Below, one piece after another: positions 1 to 8,748 of a stretch of 64,000 bases of DNA. The notes beneath the pieces were generated by a model. It saw only the letters and a program-made list of their open reading frames with translations. It did no database searches and was not told the DNA's origin. Where the stretch lies: assembly GCA_021521415.1 (NCBI GenBank), contig JAIQDT010000059.1, positions 2,418,001 through 2,482,000 on the forward strand, in the 5' to 3' direction. The position numbers were made by a program, and so were the translations under genes. How positions within the stretch are numbered: position 1 is the stretch's first letter; each line of letters starts with the position of its first letter. The stretch comes from Bidens hawaiensis. Taxonomy: Eukaryota; Streptophyta; Magnoliopsida; Asterales; Asteraceae.

Positions 1-118
1 AACTGAATTAATGGACCTTGAATCCGAACCCTTAAGAAAACGAGCCCAAACCCTACACTGTCCGTCTCCGGTGAACGAAAGACTTGCACGAAACCCGAGG
101 CAGAGGAAATCAACCAGA

Positions 119-290
119 AATAGCCCGTGCGAATCCTTACGAGCACCTATTCGCGAATTGATTCAACATGCGAATTTTTTACGAGATTTGATTCGCATTC
201 CGTGCGAATTATTTGGCATGCGAATCATTGAGACGCGAATTCTTTTTATGCGAATCGATGTCGTGCGAATACATCTATGCGAATCAAATT
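119..290. repeat. GCGAAT-rich short-motif array (family A LTR)
   Basis: At least a dozen GCGAAT/ATTCGC-type words occur in about 170 bases, often preceded by AT or GT (atgcgaat, gtgcgaat). Spacing is irregular, so this is a reiterated motif and not a strict tandem repeat. Equivalent arrays occur in other family A LTRs near 2800, 14530 and 57466. Confidence 0.75.
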
Positions 291-538
291 GAGGATCTCA
301 CTTGGTTCCACCCAGCTCCGTTCACCGTCGCCATGGAAGGCCGGAGTAGAGCAAGGGGGCGGCATCGGCTGTGCAGTGAAGAAGATGAAGAAAGTGCATG
401 GAGGAAGGAGAAGAGAGAGAGACGGGCGGTCAGAAGGCTGGTGGCGGCGGTTGCCGTTGTGAGAGGAAAGAGTGAGGAAAAAGGGGTGGGGGTGGGGGGG
501 GACGGTTTTAATGGGCTAGGGTTGGCGGGTAGGTGTTG

Positions 539-539
<1 letters not shown>

Positions 540-598
<59 letters not shown>
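540..598. repeat. (ATA)n microsatellite
   Basis: About 19 uninterrupted ATA/TAA units. It translates as polyisoleucine in open frames on both strands, which are not genes. Confidence 0.95.
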
Positions 599-599
<1 letters not shown>

Positions 600-1360
600 T
601 TAGATAACAAAAGGATTGTAGGATGAGAAGGCGTGAACGAAACCCGAACCCAAGACCCGACTCGTTTAGAATTTGTGACCCGCCCCAAATAAAGGAATGT
701 GATTTGAAGGTGAACCAAACTCAAGAGCCCACTCGTTAAAGAAAAGAAATTATTAATGGAGTTAAGTATAGACCCGACACGACCCGAACTCACTTAAGAA
801 AACATAAACTTGTAAATGCTGTTAAGAACGTGAGTAAGTAAAAATGAAGTGAATATAATATAAATATTATAATAACAATAAATAAGGTTAAGTATATTAG
901 ATTAATATTAATGAATAAAGAAAGTTACAAGTCGGTTCAGTTAACTTAAAAGTTAACCTCGTTAACTTAATGAAAATAAATAGCAAACAAATATAGAGGA
1001 TTAATATATGTTCGTTATTAACAGTTAGTTGGGCACAGTTGAAGAAAGGCATTACAATTAACTCCGAGCGCAGCCGACTACAGGTAAGTTCTAGCCCCTT
1101 TCTCTGTGACTTTTTTCGGGGCTGTGTGCATACTCCTATGTGATAGTTAATACACTTATCTTAAGTGATAAGTGTATGATATGTGTATGATTATTTATTT
1201 AATGTTATTAATAATCGTGGTACGAATGTGCGTATATATATATATAATTATTATATATGCAATTAAAAGATGTGTAAAGTATGCACGTATGGTAGGATAC
1301 ATAGGAAGTAATGTATGGACGATTGACGGGACATGCATAGTTGTATGGTTAAACGAGACA

Positions 1361-1566
1361 AGGGGACCAGACCTTAATAATATCTGAGATTGTGATAGAA
1401 GGGACCAGACCCTAATAATATCTGAGATAGTAGGGACCAGACCCTAATAATATCTGAGATTAGAGGGACCGGGCCCTATTAATATCTAGGATAGAAGGGA
1501 CCAGACCCTTGCAAATATCTGAGATTGAGGGACTAGATCCTAATCATATCCGAGATAGTAGAAGTA
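1361..1566 (+). repeat. Minisatellite in family A LTR, unit about 40 bases
   Basis: Five to six imperfect copies of a unit built around ggaccagaccctaataat followed by atctgaga. It occupies the same place, between the leader block and the ACTCACTCAGC block, as the minisatellites near 3405, 13690, 49851 and 58150, although the unit sequence has diverged. Confidence 0.85.
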
Positions 1567-2036
1567 GGATAGTTTACGATATACCTTAGAAAAGTAGGAA
1601 AGAAAGTGTGTAAATACGTATGTATGTACGTAAAGTATATATGAATGAGTAATAGCAAGTAAAGTACGAAATACGTATCTCCGGACGCGTATAAGTATGG
1701 ACGTGAATGTATTGTATGTTAATTGATTAACTAGAACTCACTCAGCATAGCTGCCTTTTAGTATGCACGCAGGTGAGTAGGATGAGACAGGTTGCTTAGA
1801 GTGGGACACGTGGCAATAAGAGGAAGGCTGGCATCGCTACGAAGAAGATTCTTGTGTCGTTTATGTTTTATGTTTAAGACTTATGTTGTTTCCGCTTAAG
1901 ACAAGTATTTAAGTTATGTATGATGGTTGACTTTTATTCCACGAAATGTTTTAATTAACTCAGATTTTCGGAATTATGTGAATGAGTAAATCCAACCAGC
2001 GAGAAAGTAGGGTTCCCGAGAACGGGGCCTTACATA

Positions 2037-2037
<1 letters not shown>

Positions 2038-2112
<75 letters not shown>
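2038..2112. repeat. (ATT)n microsatellite
   Basis: About 25 ATT units start directly after the terminus of the preceding LTR. One of three ATT/ATA tracts flanking the two LTRs at the start of the window. Confidence 0.95.
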
Positions 2113-2114
<2 letters not shown>

Positions 2115-2292
2115 ACTGAGCTAAACTCTTTATATGACTAAAAATAAAAAAGAATGTAACATCCGTATTTTGAGATTAGTAAATAAAAGATAATTTATTG
2201 TTACGTGTGTGCCATTAAGTTGATTGTGTGGGTGAATGTTGGATAATATCTAGATTTGGAATTGCGAGTGGGTTGTGGGGCCCATAACCCCC

Positions 2293-2300
2293 TATATAAA
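2293..2300 (+). promoter_or_regulatory. TATA box of family A solo LTR
   Basis: TATATAAA in the context cccctatataaactcaac, about 140 bases inside the LTR. The same motif stands at the same distance in the LTR starting at 48746. This fits the U3 promoter of the element; the transcription start is inferred, not seen. Confidence 0.65.
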
Positions 2301-2799
2301 CTCAACCCCTCCACCCTTTTCACCATTTCCTTCCCTTCACAACACACACACACACTCAAGAACACACACACACACACACACACACTTTCTCTCCACATTC
2401 CGAATCCAAATCCGTGTTAAAGGAAGAACGTATCGTAGGTGTAAGCACCATAAGACAACAAGAATCACATCCAGATCCTCGAGCTGTTTCAGACCTGAAC
2501 CGAACTCGAGAACAAAAGGTAAGCTTCGGCCAAAGGGCTAAGTTTTATGGTTGGAATCGACATGCAAACAGATATAATGATAGATCGGGTTGTGAAATGT
2601 AAGAAAAACATAAACTTGGTGAGTTTTAACCTCACGGGTATGTTATGGGACAAAAGATGATGTTCGGACCATGAAAAACACGGGTATACAAAGTTGGTAC
2701 GACCCAAAACCCATAAAAAAAGTAGAATCGGGTCCTAAGGAAGAGTCTCAGAGGAATATGGCTTTAAAATGGTAAAAATGAAGAAAATAAGATTTCCTT

Positions 2800-2935
2800 T
2801 CGCATAAAGGATTTCGCATCGCACAGCCATGCGAAGCGAAACCAATGTTTCGCATCGCATAGTCATGCGAAGCGAAATCTCATGCGAAGCGAAATTCTCA
2901 TGCGAAATTCCAAGCAAAATGGCCATGCGAAATTT
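2800..2935. repeat. GCGAAG-rich array in family A solo LTR
   Basis: Repeated catgcgaagcgaaat-type words with interspersed ttcgcatcgca inversions, so many short stems can form (ATGCGAAG against CTTCGCAT). It is CpG-rich in an otherwise AT-rich LTR. Confidence 0.8.
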
Positions 2936-2953
2936 CATGAAATCCATTTTCAA

Positions 2954-3040
2954 CCCCAGCCAGGGGCTCTACCCCTTGGACCTTGCTAGGGGCTGCCCGC
3001 CCCTAGACCCCGCTACCAGGGGCGCTGCCCCGGGACCCCC
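2954..3040. repeat. GC-rich triple-hairpin block of family A LTR
   Basis: Three consecutive short palindromes of the form AGGGGC-N-GCCCCT are joined by GGACC and AGACCCCGCTA linkers (caggggctctaccccttgg, then a tagggg/cccctag pair, then caggggcgctgcccc). The block recurs at 14364-14450 (inverted), 49441-49523 and 57741-57827, always next to the GCGAA array position. Confidence 0.8.
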
Positions 3041-3404
3041 GTTAGTTGAGGGTTTCATTAACTTAGATGTAAGAAGTAGTAGTAATGGTTAATTGACTCG
3101 CGTAATGTATTGTACAGTTAGCCGTGCACAGCTAAGGAAGGGCATTACCATTAACGGCAAGAGAAATCGTCTCCAGGTGAGTTCTAGCCCCATTCCTCTT
3201 AGAGATGTTTTCGGGGCTGTGTGCATACTTGTAAGAATAAGTAATATATATACTTATGTGCTTAAGTGAATGATTAATGCAAGAATGAAAGAAAGATGTA
3301 TATATAATTATGTGATTAATGTAAGAATGAAAGAAAGATGTTAGAACTTGTATATGTTAGTTGTTTAACTTTACTTGATTGTAAGAATCTAGGAGGAACG
3401 TGAA

Positions 3405-3598
3405 GTAAGAGTCAGGGTGGCAGGCCCTTCTAATACCTGGGCAAGAATAGTAAGAGTCAGGGTGGCAGGGCCTTCTAATACCTGGGCAAGAATAGAGTGG
3501 CCGACTCTACGATATCGGTGCAAGAGGTCGGGCGGCAGACCCTTATAATATCTGTACAAGAAGTCGGGTGGCAGACCCTTATAATATCTGTGCAAGAA
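3405..3598 (+). repeat. Minisatellite in family A solo LTR
   Basis: About five imperfect units of 38-48 bases around gtcgggtggcagacccttat followed by aatatctgtgcaag. The first units are a diverged form (gtcagggtggcaggcccttc). The core CCCTTATAATAT is shared with the minisatellites of the other family A LTRs. Confidence 0.85.
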
Positions 3599-4013
3599 TG
3601 TACGTATAATTGTATGTTTGTAAGAATGTGTAAGGATAATGTAAGAGTAGTACAGATAATATTTGTATGTAAATGAAAGAATGTGTAAGAATAATTCTGT
3701 AAACTGTTAAACTAGAACTCACTCAGCGTAGCTGACTTTTAGTATGCACGCAGGCAAATAGGTTGAGGCAGCTGGCTTGAGGAGGGACACATTGCAGGGA
3801 CTGGGGAGACTGGCATCTTGGAATAGAAGTGTTATGAATTGTGATGTTATGTTAAGACAATTCAACTTTTGTTTAAGACAAAGATTGCTGTTTTTGTAAT
3901 ATGATGGTGAATGTTTAATTATTCCGCGAAAATTTTAATTAACTCTGATTTTAGAACTGTGTTCATGAGTAAATCCAACGCTAAAGTAGGGCTACCGGGA
4001 ACGGGGCCTTACA

Positions 4014-4090
4014 AAGAATAAACAAACCGATACTATATTGGATTCAAACATAGGAATGGTGAGATGTTATATATGTCATTGAACAAACAC

Positions 4091-4141
<51 letters not shown>

Positions 4142-4777
4142 TAAAAAAACATGTAAAAGGACAGTAACACTCTTGACTTAACTTTGAATTTAGACCGAGC
4201 TAACAATTTAGACGAAATTGGCAACGATTGGGAAAAATCGAGGGTCTAATTGAGAAAAAAATATTTTTTGACGAATTCGAAAATGTGACCAAACCTCAAG
4301 GACGATTTTGGCACTTTACTCATATAATAAAGAAAGAGTGAAAAGACATGTCTACCCCTGACTTAACGATTAAAGTTAACGGGGTTAGTTATTTGGATGT
4401 AATTGGCAAGAATTGAAAATTTTGGATGACCTAATTATATATGCAAAAAATAAACTTTTGGAATAAATTCGCATTGTTTGCCAAACCACAAGGATGAAAA
4501 TGACACTTTACTCTTATAAATAACTAGAGTAATTATGCTAACTTTGTTGTTACTACGAACTTATGCACTTTGAAAAGATCTTGAACCGAGAAGGCGTAAA
4601 TCGGTTGAATTTTGCACCAAACACTTATATTTTGCCATATATAATATTATCGACAGTACAATACCCGATATAGAAAGAGTTTGATCAATGACTTCTGTAG
4701 GGTTTTTAGTGTTTTCTCAAGTGGCATGAGTTTTTAATATATCCATATCTTATATATATATATATATATATATATAT
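4014..4777. other. AT-rich intergenic DNA with (ATA)n tract
   Basis: Non-coding. An (ATA)n microsatellite occupies 4091-4143. Two similar segments near 4150-4320 and 4340-4500 share phrases such as ttgacttaac, aattggcaa and cacttta(c)tcatata, which suggests an old direct duplication. A (TA)n run of about 28 bases (4750-4777) leads into the MITE that follows. No gene seen. Confidence 0.6.
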
Positions 4778-5444
4778 GGAGAGGATAAAGAGAAAACTTA
4801 TCTTTAGAGAGAAAACTTAAAAACTCTTAAAAAAATTATTTTTAATTAAAAATTAAAAAATATTTTCAAATTCCTGTTTTTGTGATTATTCTTATATTTT
4901 CTTATCCTTTGCTCGAAAAAAATAAAATAAATAAAAAAAACCCGCTGTAATGCACATACGTATTACTGTGCGATACCGTTGTATTACACATGTGCATTAC
5001 TATGTATTTTTAAGTTTAATAGTGTTTAATTGCATATATTCAATATTTGTGTATTGTATATGTGTAGTAGTGTTGTATTATGAAAAAAAATAATAGTAAA
5101 ATAAAAGTCGATGTAGTGCACATGTGCGTTAATGTTGTATTACACATATGTACTAATGTGTATTCGATGTGCGTATTAGTCTTATATTGCATATATAAAT
5201 AGTGTGTATCAAATGTGTGCAATAATATTATATTCAATGCAATACAAACACTTTTGCATATATGCAATAATATTATTGTATTCAATGCAATACAAACACT
5301 TTTTTTTTTTTTTACCAATAACAACATATAAAAATAATGGGCAAAAAAGAAACTTCAAAAAAAATTTAAAGAAAAAGTTAAAAATGGTTTTTTAGGAGTT
5401 TTTAAGTTTTCTCTTTAAGATGAGTTTTCATTAGATCTCACCCC
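4778..5444. mobile_element. TA-flanked MITE with long terminal inverted repeats (copy 1)
   Basis: About 667 bases between two (TA)n runs. The left end (agagaaaacttaaaaactc region) and the reverse complement of the right end (ggggtgagatctaatgaaaa, then agagaaaacttaaaaactcc) match imperfectly over roughly 60 bases. A second copy lies in the opposite orientation at 21954-22654 and shares the interior, including the runs of CACATGTG-like words. There is no transposase ORF. A TA target fits a Tc1/mariner-like origin, but the termini do not let me name the superfamily. Confidence 0.75.
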
Positions 5445-5459
5445 TATATATATATATAT

Positions 5460-5796
5460 GAGAGGGATAATTTGAGAACCTTATTGAGTTTTAAGAACTT
5501 CATTCTTAACCACACATTTAATTAAATAGATTAGATTATGTGGTTGAGATTAAATATAAATAAAAAATTAAATAGGAGAGAGAATAAAGATGTATAGTGA
5601 TTACAATATATCTTTCTTTTTAAACGTCCGTTACACTTATGTAGAAGTCGACTCAGTGTGTAAAATATTCTGTAATTTTTCTACGTACATGTAACATACA
5701 TATATTACGTATATGTAAAAAAATAAAAAAAAACAAGTTACGTTGAGTTCTTTCGAGTTCTTAAAACTCAAAGTGGTTTTCAAAACAAATCAATCA
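5460..5796. mobile_element. Second TA-flanked MITE-like element
   Basis: About 337 bases bounded by (TA)n tracts on both sides. The ends are roughly inverted: ttgagttttaagaactt near the left end and gagttcttaaaactcaa near the right end. It shares its left TA tract with the preceding MITE, so two elements entered the same TA-rich site. No coding capacity. Confidence 0.55.
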
Positions 5797-5811
5797 TATA
5801 TATATATATAC

Positions 5812-5861
<50 letters not shown>
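5797..5861. repeat. (TA)n microsatellite with CATA interruptions
   Basis: About 65 bases of TA dinucleotides interrupted by cacatacatacatata. It forms the right border of the preceding MITE. Confidence 0.9.
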
Positions 5862-5864
<3 letters not shown>

Positions 5865-6918
5865 GGTGGCAAAGGGGCTTTAATCCACATGGGGGCATTA
5901 TGAAGAATGGCTTGGAAGCCCCGTTTCCTGTGTGACGATGATGTAAAGGGGTTTTAAAGCCCCTCCAGAGTGTACAGCCTAACAAATTTCATTTTTGTTC
6001 TGTTTAATTTCCACCTTGATATTTTTACCTTCGACTTTATTTAATTTCCTTTGGGCTCTATTTTATTATATTTTTAAACTAGTTATTTAGTTATATAGTT
6101 ATAATTAAGTCTAAATATTTAGGTATATAGTTATAAAATTAAGTTTAAATAAAAATAAAGAAAAAGGAGTGTATAATTAAATAAATGTGTAATTTATTTT
6201 TAATTAAATGTAAAGTTTATAATTCTTTAGGGGTAGTTCAAGGTCGTGTCGTCAACCATTAGATATATAAAAATGAGATGGCAATGCATGATTGGTTGAG
6301 TATTAGTGTAGTTTGGGTACCCTTAGGGTTGCATCTTCACCACTCTTACTGTGTTTTAAATAAATTATATTTCAATAATTTATTCAAATAAGACTAAATA
6401 ATAACAACAGTTAAAATCTACTATCAAGCTTGGATGGAAGAACCATTCAAGACTCTCGAGGTTGGATGGGGGCGCCTCTTCTCGGTCGGGAGTGAGTTAT
6501 GAGTTTTGGTGATAAGGCTTGTGATGCTTGATCTAAGATATTCGGAATCAAGATCCGGATAGAATTGTTGGTTTTCTCAATAGCTTTTCGGCAGCTCTTA
6601 ATTCCCATCATCGGTAGCTTCATCTACTTCGGGAGCTGAGAATGCTTATGTTGCTAAACCGAGAGGGACAAAAAGGTCTACTTGCCTTATTTCAAAAATG
6701 GAAAACATGTCTCTTTAGTGGGGGTACTGCCAATTCAAGATCCTTCTATAGTTGTGGACGGAGGAAGGTTCGAGAGACTACGCGCTTTCATTCTCTTACA
6801 GCTGCCTTACAAGCCCTTCCACTGCCCTCGCTCCCAATCGCCCCATTATCTGCTAGTCTTGTTTGACTCGAACTTCTATCATGCTAAGCTTCTTGACCTA
6901 CTTTGTACCAGCCAAAAT
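5862..6918. other. Non-coding DNA, possible small MITE at its left edge
   Basis: The first 120 bases carry inverted ends (gcaaaggggctttaatcc near 5867 and aaaggggttttaaagcccct near 5945), like a very small inverted-repeat transposon. The rest is AT-rich. Short open frames at 6642-6921 match nothing I recognise and have no convincing gene structure. Confidence 0.4.
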
Positions 6919-7362
6919 TAGGGGTGTTCTTCGGGTTTGGTTTTCGTGTTTCGGGTTTTTCGGTCGGGTTCTTTGAGTTTCAAAGTTTTAGATCTTGACC
7001 CGAAACCCAACCCAAATCTCTCACGGGCTTTTCAGGTAATTCGGGTTCAGGTTTTTTCGGGTGGGGTTAATCAGGTATCGAGTATCAAACAAAAAAAAAC
7101 CCCTGTTATACCTAAAAATAATAGACTAGATTCTGATAACTTAAGTGACTAAGACTTAGTCTATTATACATAAAAATATATTTAATTTCAAAACTAAAAG
7201 TTTATTCGGGTTGACCCGAAACTTATAAATCAAACCCGATAACCAACCCGAATTACTTCGATTCGGGTTCGGGTTAGTCTTTCCTCAGGTTTGGGTCCTT
7301 CAGGTTCGGGTTTATGTTTTTTCGAGTTGGGTTTCGAGTTTTGGGTAAAAATGACAGCCCTA
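6919..7362. mobile_element. hAT-type MITE, CCCGA/TCGGG-rich
   Basis: 444 bases starting TAGGGGTGTTC and ending GACAGCCCTA (inverted termini), flanked by 8-base duplications with two mismatches: GCCAAAAT at 6911-6918 and GCCGGAAT at 7363-7370. An 8-base duplication with TAGGG termini is typical of hAT elements. The interior is dominated by TTCGGGTT/AACCCGAA words on both strands and is self-complementary. No transposase. Confidence 0.8.
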
Positions 7363-7570
7363 GCCGGAATTTTGTGTCCTTTGGGGTGGGTTCGCTCTAA
7401 CACCGTGCTCGGGTCACAACGAATGGATCAACTTTTAGATTGCATGCACAATTAGACAAGCTGCTTATTGTGGCCACCTACCGCCTTCCCTTAAGGACGT
7501 CGTCATGCTTCAACGTTTCCAATTATACCAAATTTGATTATTTTGAGAAATAGTAAACTCTTTATATTTC

Positions 7571-7960
7571 TCATTTACAATAAAGTGGCAGACAAATGGG
7601 CAACAAGCTACGTTGCAACCCCCTTTTGAATAGCAAAGTCAATCCTACTAAAAATGAAGCTTTGGGACTTAGGAGCCGAAAAAGTACCATGCAGACACGT
7701 TGAACCCTTCTCAAAAAATTCACGTCCTCCGGGGCCAGGAAACCAAATGTATCAAAAGCAAATGGGAGAAACACATGTTGATTCCCTAAACATGTTTTCT
7801 CGTGTTTACCAACTTTGCCTGATTCAGCCTTCAACGCAGCCTGACTCACAAGAAACCTACAGTCCTTGAGCCCAACAAGAGGAGACACTCCTGTAAAATC
7901 CACACAGGCTTGTTCCCCCCGCCCATCCAAACACAAGAATATTAACTGGCCGTAAATAGA
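7571..7960 (-). pseudogene. C-terminal fragment of a reverse-transcriptase-domain plant protein (decayed)
   Basis: On the minus strand the reading LRPVNILVFGWAG passes by a frameshift into GEQACVDFTGVSPLVG and then, after a gap, FLPFAFDTFGFLAPEDVNFL and RRVQRV. From memory this pattern (CVDxTGxSPL ... FxPFxFxxFGxLxxxxVxLLxRxxR) is the C-terminal part of a repetitive family of plant proteins annotated as reverse-transcriptase-domain-containing, found after the RT domain. The RT domain itself is absent and the end after SFLVGLTLLFKRG is out of frame with the expected continuation. It is a non-functional relic, probably LINE-related or a captured RT gene. Confidence 0.55.
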
Positions 7961-7972
7961 CCTTCATTCAAG

Positions 7973-8231
7973 CAGATCCAAAAATTTACCATTAGCTGAA
8001 TTCGATCTCAATATTTTAATATTAAAATATTATATAAGTGGATCCAAAAATTTACCCGATTCTTTATTATTAGTTGAACTTCTTTATTATTAGCTGAATT
8101 CGATCTCAATATTTTAATATTAAAATATTATATAAGCGGATCCAAAAATTTACCCGATTCTTTATTATTAGCTGAACTTCTTTATTATTAGCTGAATTCG
8201 ATCTCAATATTTTAATATTAAAATATTATAT
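7973..8231. repeat. 98-bp tandem repeat, about 2.6 copies
   Basis: Units beginning tagctgaattcgatctca start at 7993, 8091 and 8189, an exact 98-base period. Each unit holds an AT palindrome (aatattttaatattaaaatatt region). Copies are nearly identical, so the duplication is recent. It lies about 520 bases past the stop codon of the NLR gene. Confidence 0.9.
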
Positions 8232-8748
8232 TATTGAAATGAAAAGTCTACAAAAATAAAAATGTGCCTTATTTGCACTTCCATACAACATGCCCCTCAA
8301 GTAGGAATTTTACTATTGAAGGCAGGTATACGTTACCAACATTGGTTATATTTACACCTATATTTTGCCTCCCTTTGACGTTATATATGATCAATTCAAG
8401 TTCACATTTATACAATCAGAATTCTGAATGTAATAAACTATAATCGTAACCAACATAGATATTTGTACAGAATGGCCTGTAGCGCTTTAACTAAAACAAG
8501 CATGAAATGTCACAGTAGAGAGAGAGGCAAATCGCCATGACTTCGAACATAATTGTAGAGAAATATACATCCAATGTGAAACTTCCACTGCATGAGAAAT
8601 ATACCTCTGGTAAATCATAACACAAAAACATAAATGTGAGATTTTGGAATTATGCCCATCAGTTAAGTTAGATTCATAGTAACAAAAATACAGTTACAAT
8701 GATTTCGAGAATAAGTAAGAAGTTTACCTGAAACTTGAATTGGAATGA
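8232..8748. other. 3' flank of the NLR gene, possible 3' UTR intron donor
   Basis: No ORF. On the minus strand, 21 bases past the NLR stop codon, the sequence reads tttcagGTAAACTTCTTAC, a good plant 5' splice site (near 8724-8729). This suggests that the transcript continues into a spliced 3' UTR. A clear acceptor and poly(A) site cannot be fixed by eye. Confidence 0.35.

Larger units (their letters stand above)
1..2034 (+). mobile_element. 5'-truncated LTR of family A (Tekay-like Ty3/gypsy)
   Basis: The right part matches the other family A LTRs in order: a leader block near 1020-1130 (cagttgaagaaaggcatta, then a gtaagttctagcccc-type stretch), a minisatellite at 1361-1566, the ACTCACTCAGC/TAGCTG block near 1738-1770, and a GAACGGGGCCTTACA terminus ending at 2034. 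The left part carries a GCGAAT-rich array at 119-290, at the place where complete copies have one. The LTR start should lie before the window, because complete copies have about 650 bases ahead of this array. Unrelated DNA with an (ATA)n tract and CCCGA-rich sequence at about 290-800 seems to have been inserted between the array and the leader block. No coding capacity is evident. Confidence 0.7.
2155..4013 (+). mobile_element. Solo LTR of family A (Tekay-like Ty3/gypsy), complete
   Basis: It starts TGTAACATCC and ends GGGGCCTTACA, 1859 bases, flanked by a perfect 5-base target-site duplication AAGAA (2150-2154 and 4014-4018). No internal region or second LTR is attached, so it is a solo LTR left by LTR-LTR recombination. 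It contains a TATA box (2293-2300), a short (CA)n tract near 2345-2385, a GCGAA array (2800-2935), a GC-rich hairpin block (2954-3040), a leader block near 3110-3190, a minisatellite (3405-3598) and the conserved ACTCACTCAGC/TAGCTGACTTTTAG block near 3715-3745. The LTRs of the complete element at 48746-58938 match it throughout. Confidence 0.95.

Noticed and set aside
284..793. 169-codon minus-strand open frame with a polyisoleucine stretch
   Set aside because: Half of it is an (ATA)n microsatellite and the rest is GC-skewed low-complexity sequence. No domain, and it overlaps a transposon-rich LTR region.
6642..6921. Two overlapping open frames as a small gene
   Set aside because: Neither resembles a known family, both are short, and one ends at the hAT MITE border. 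They may be relics, but I cannot support a gene.
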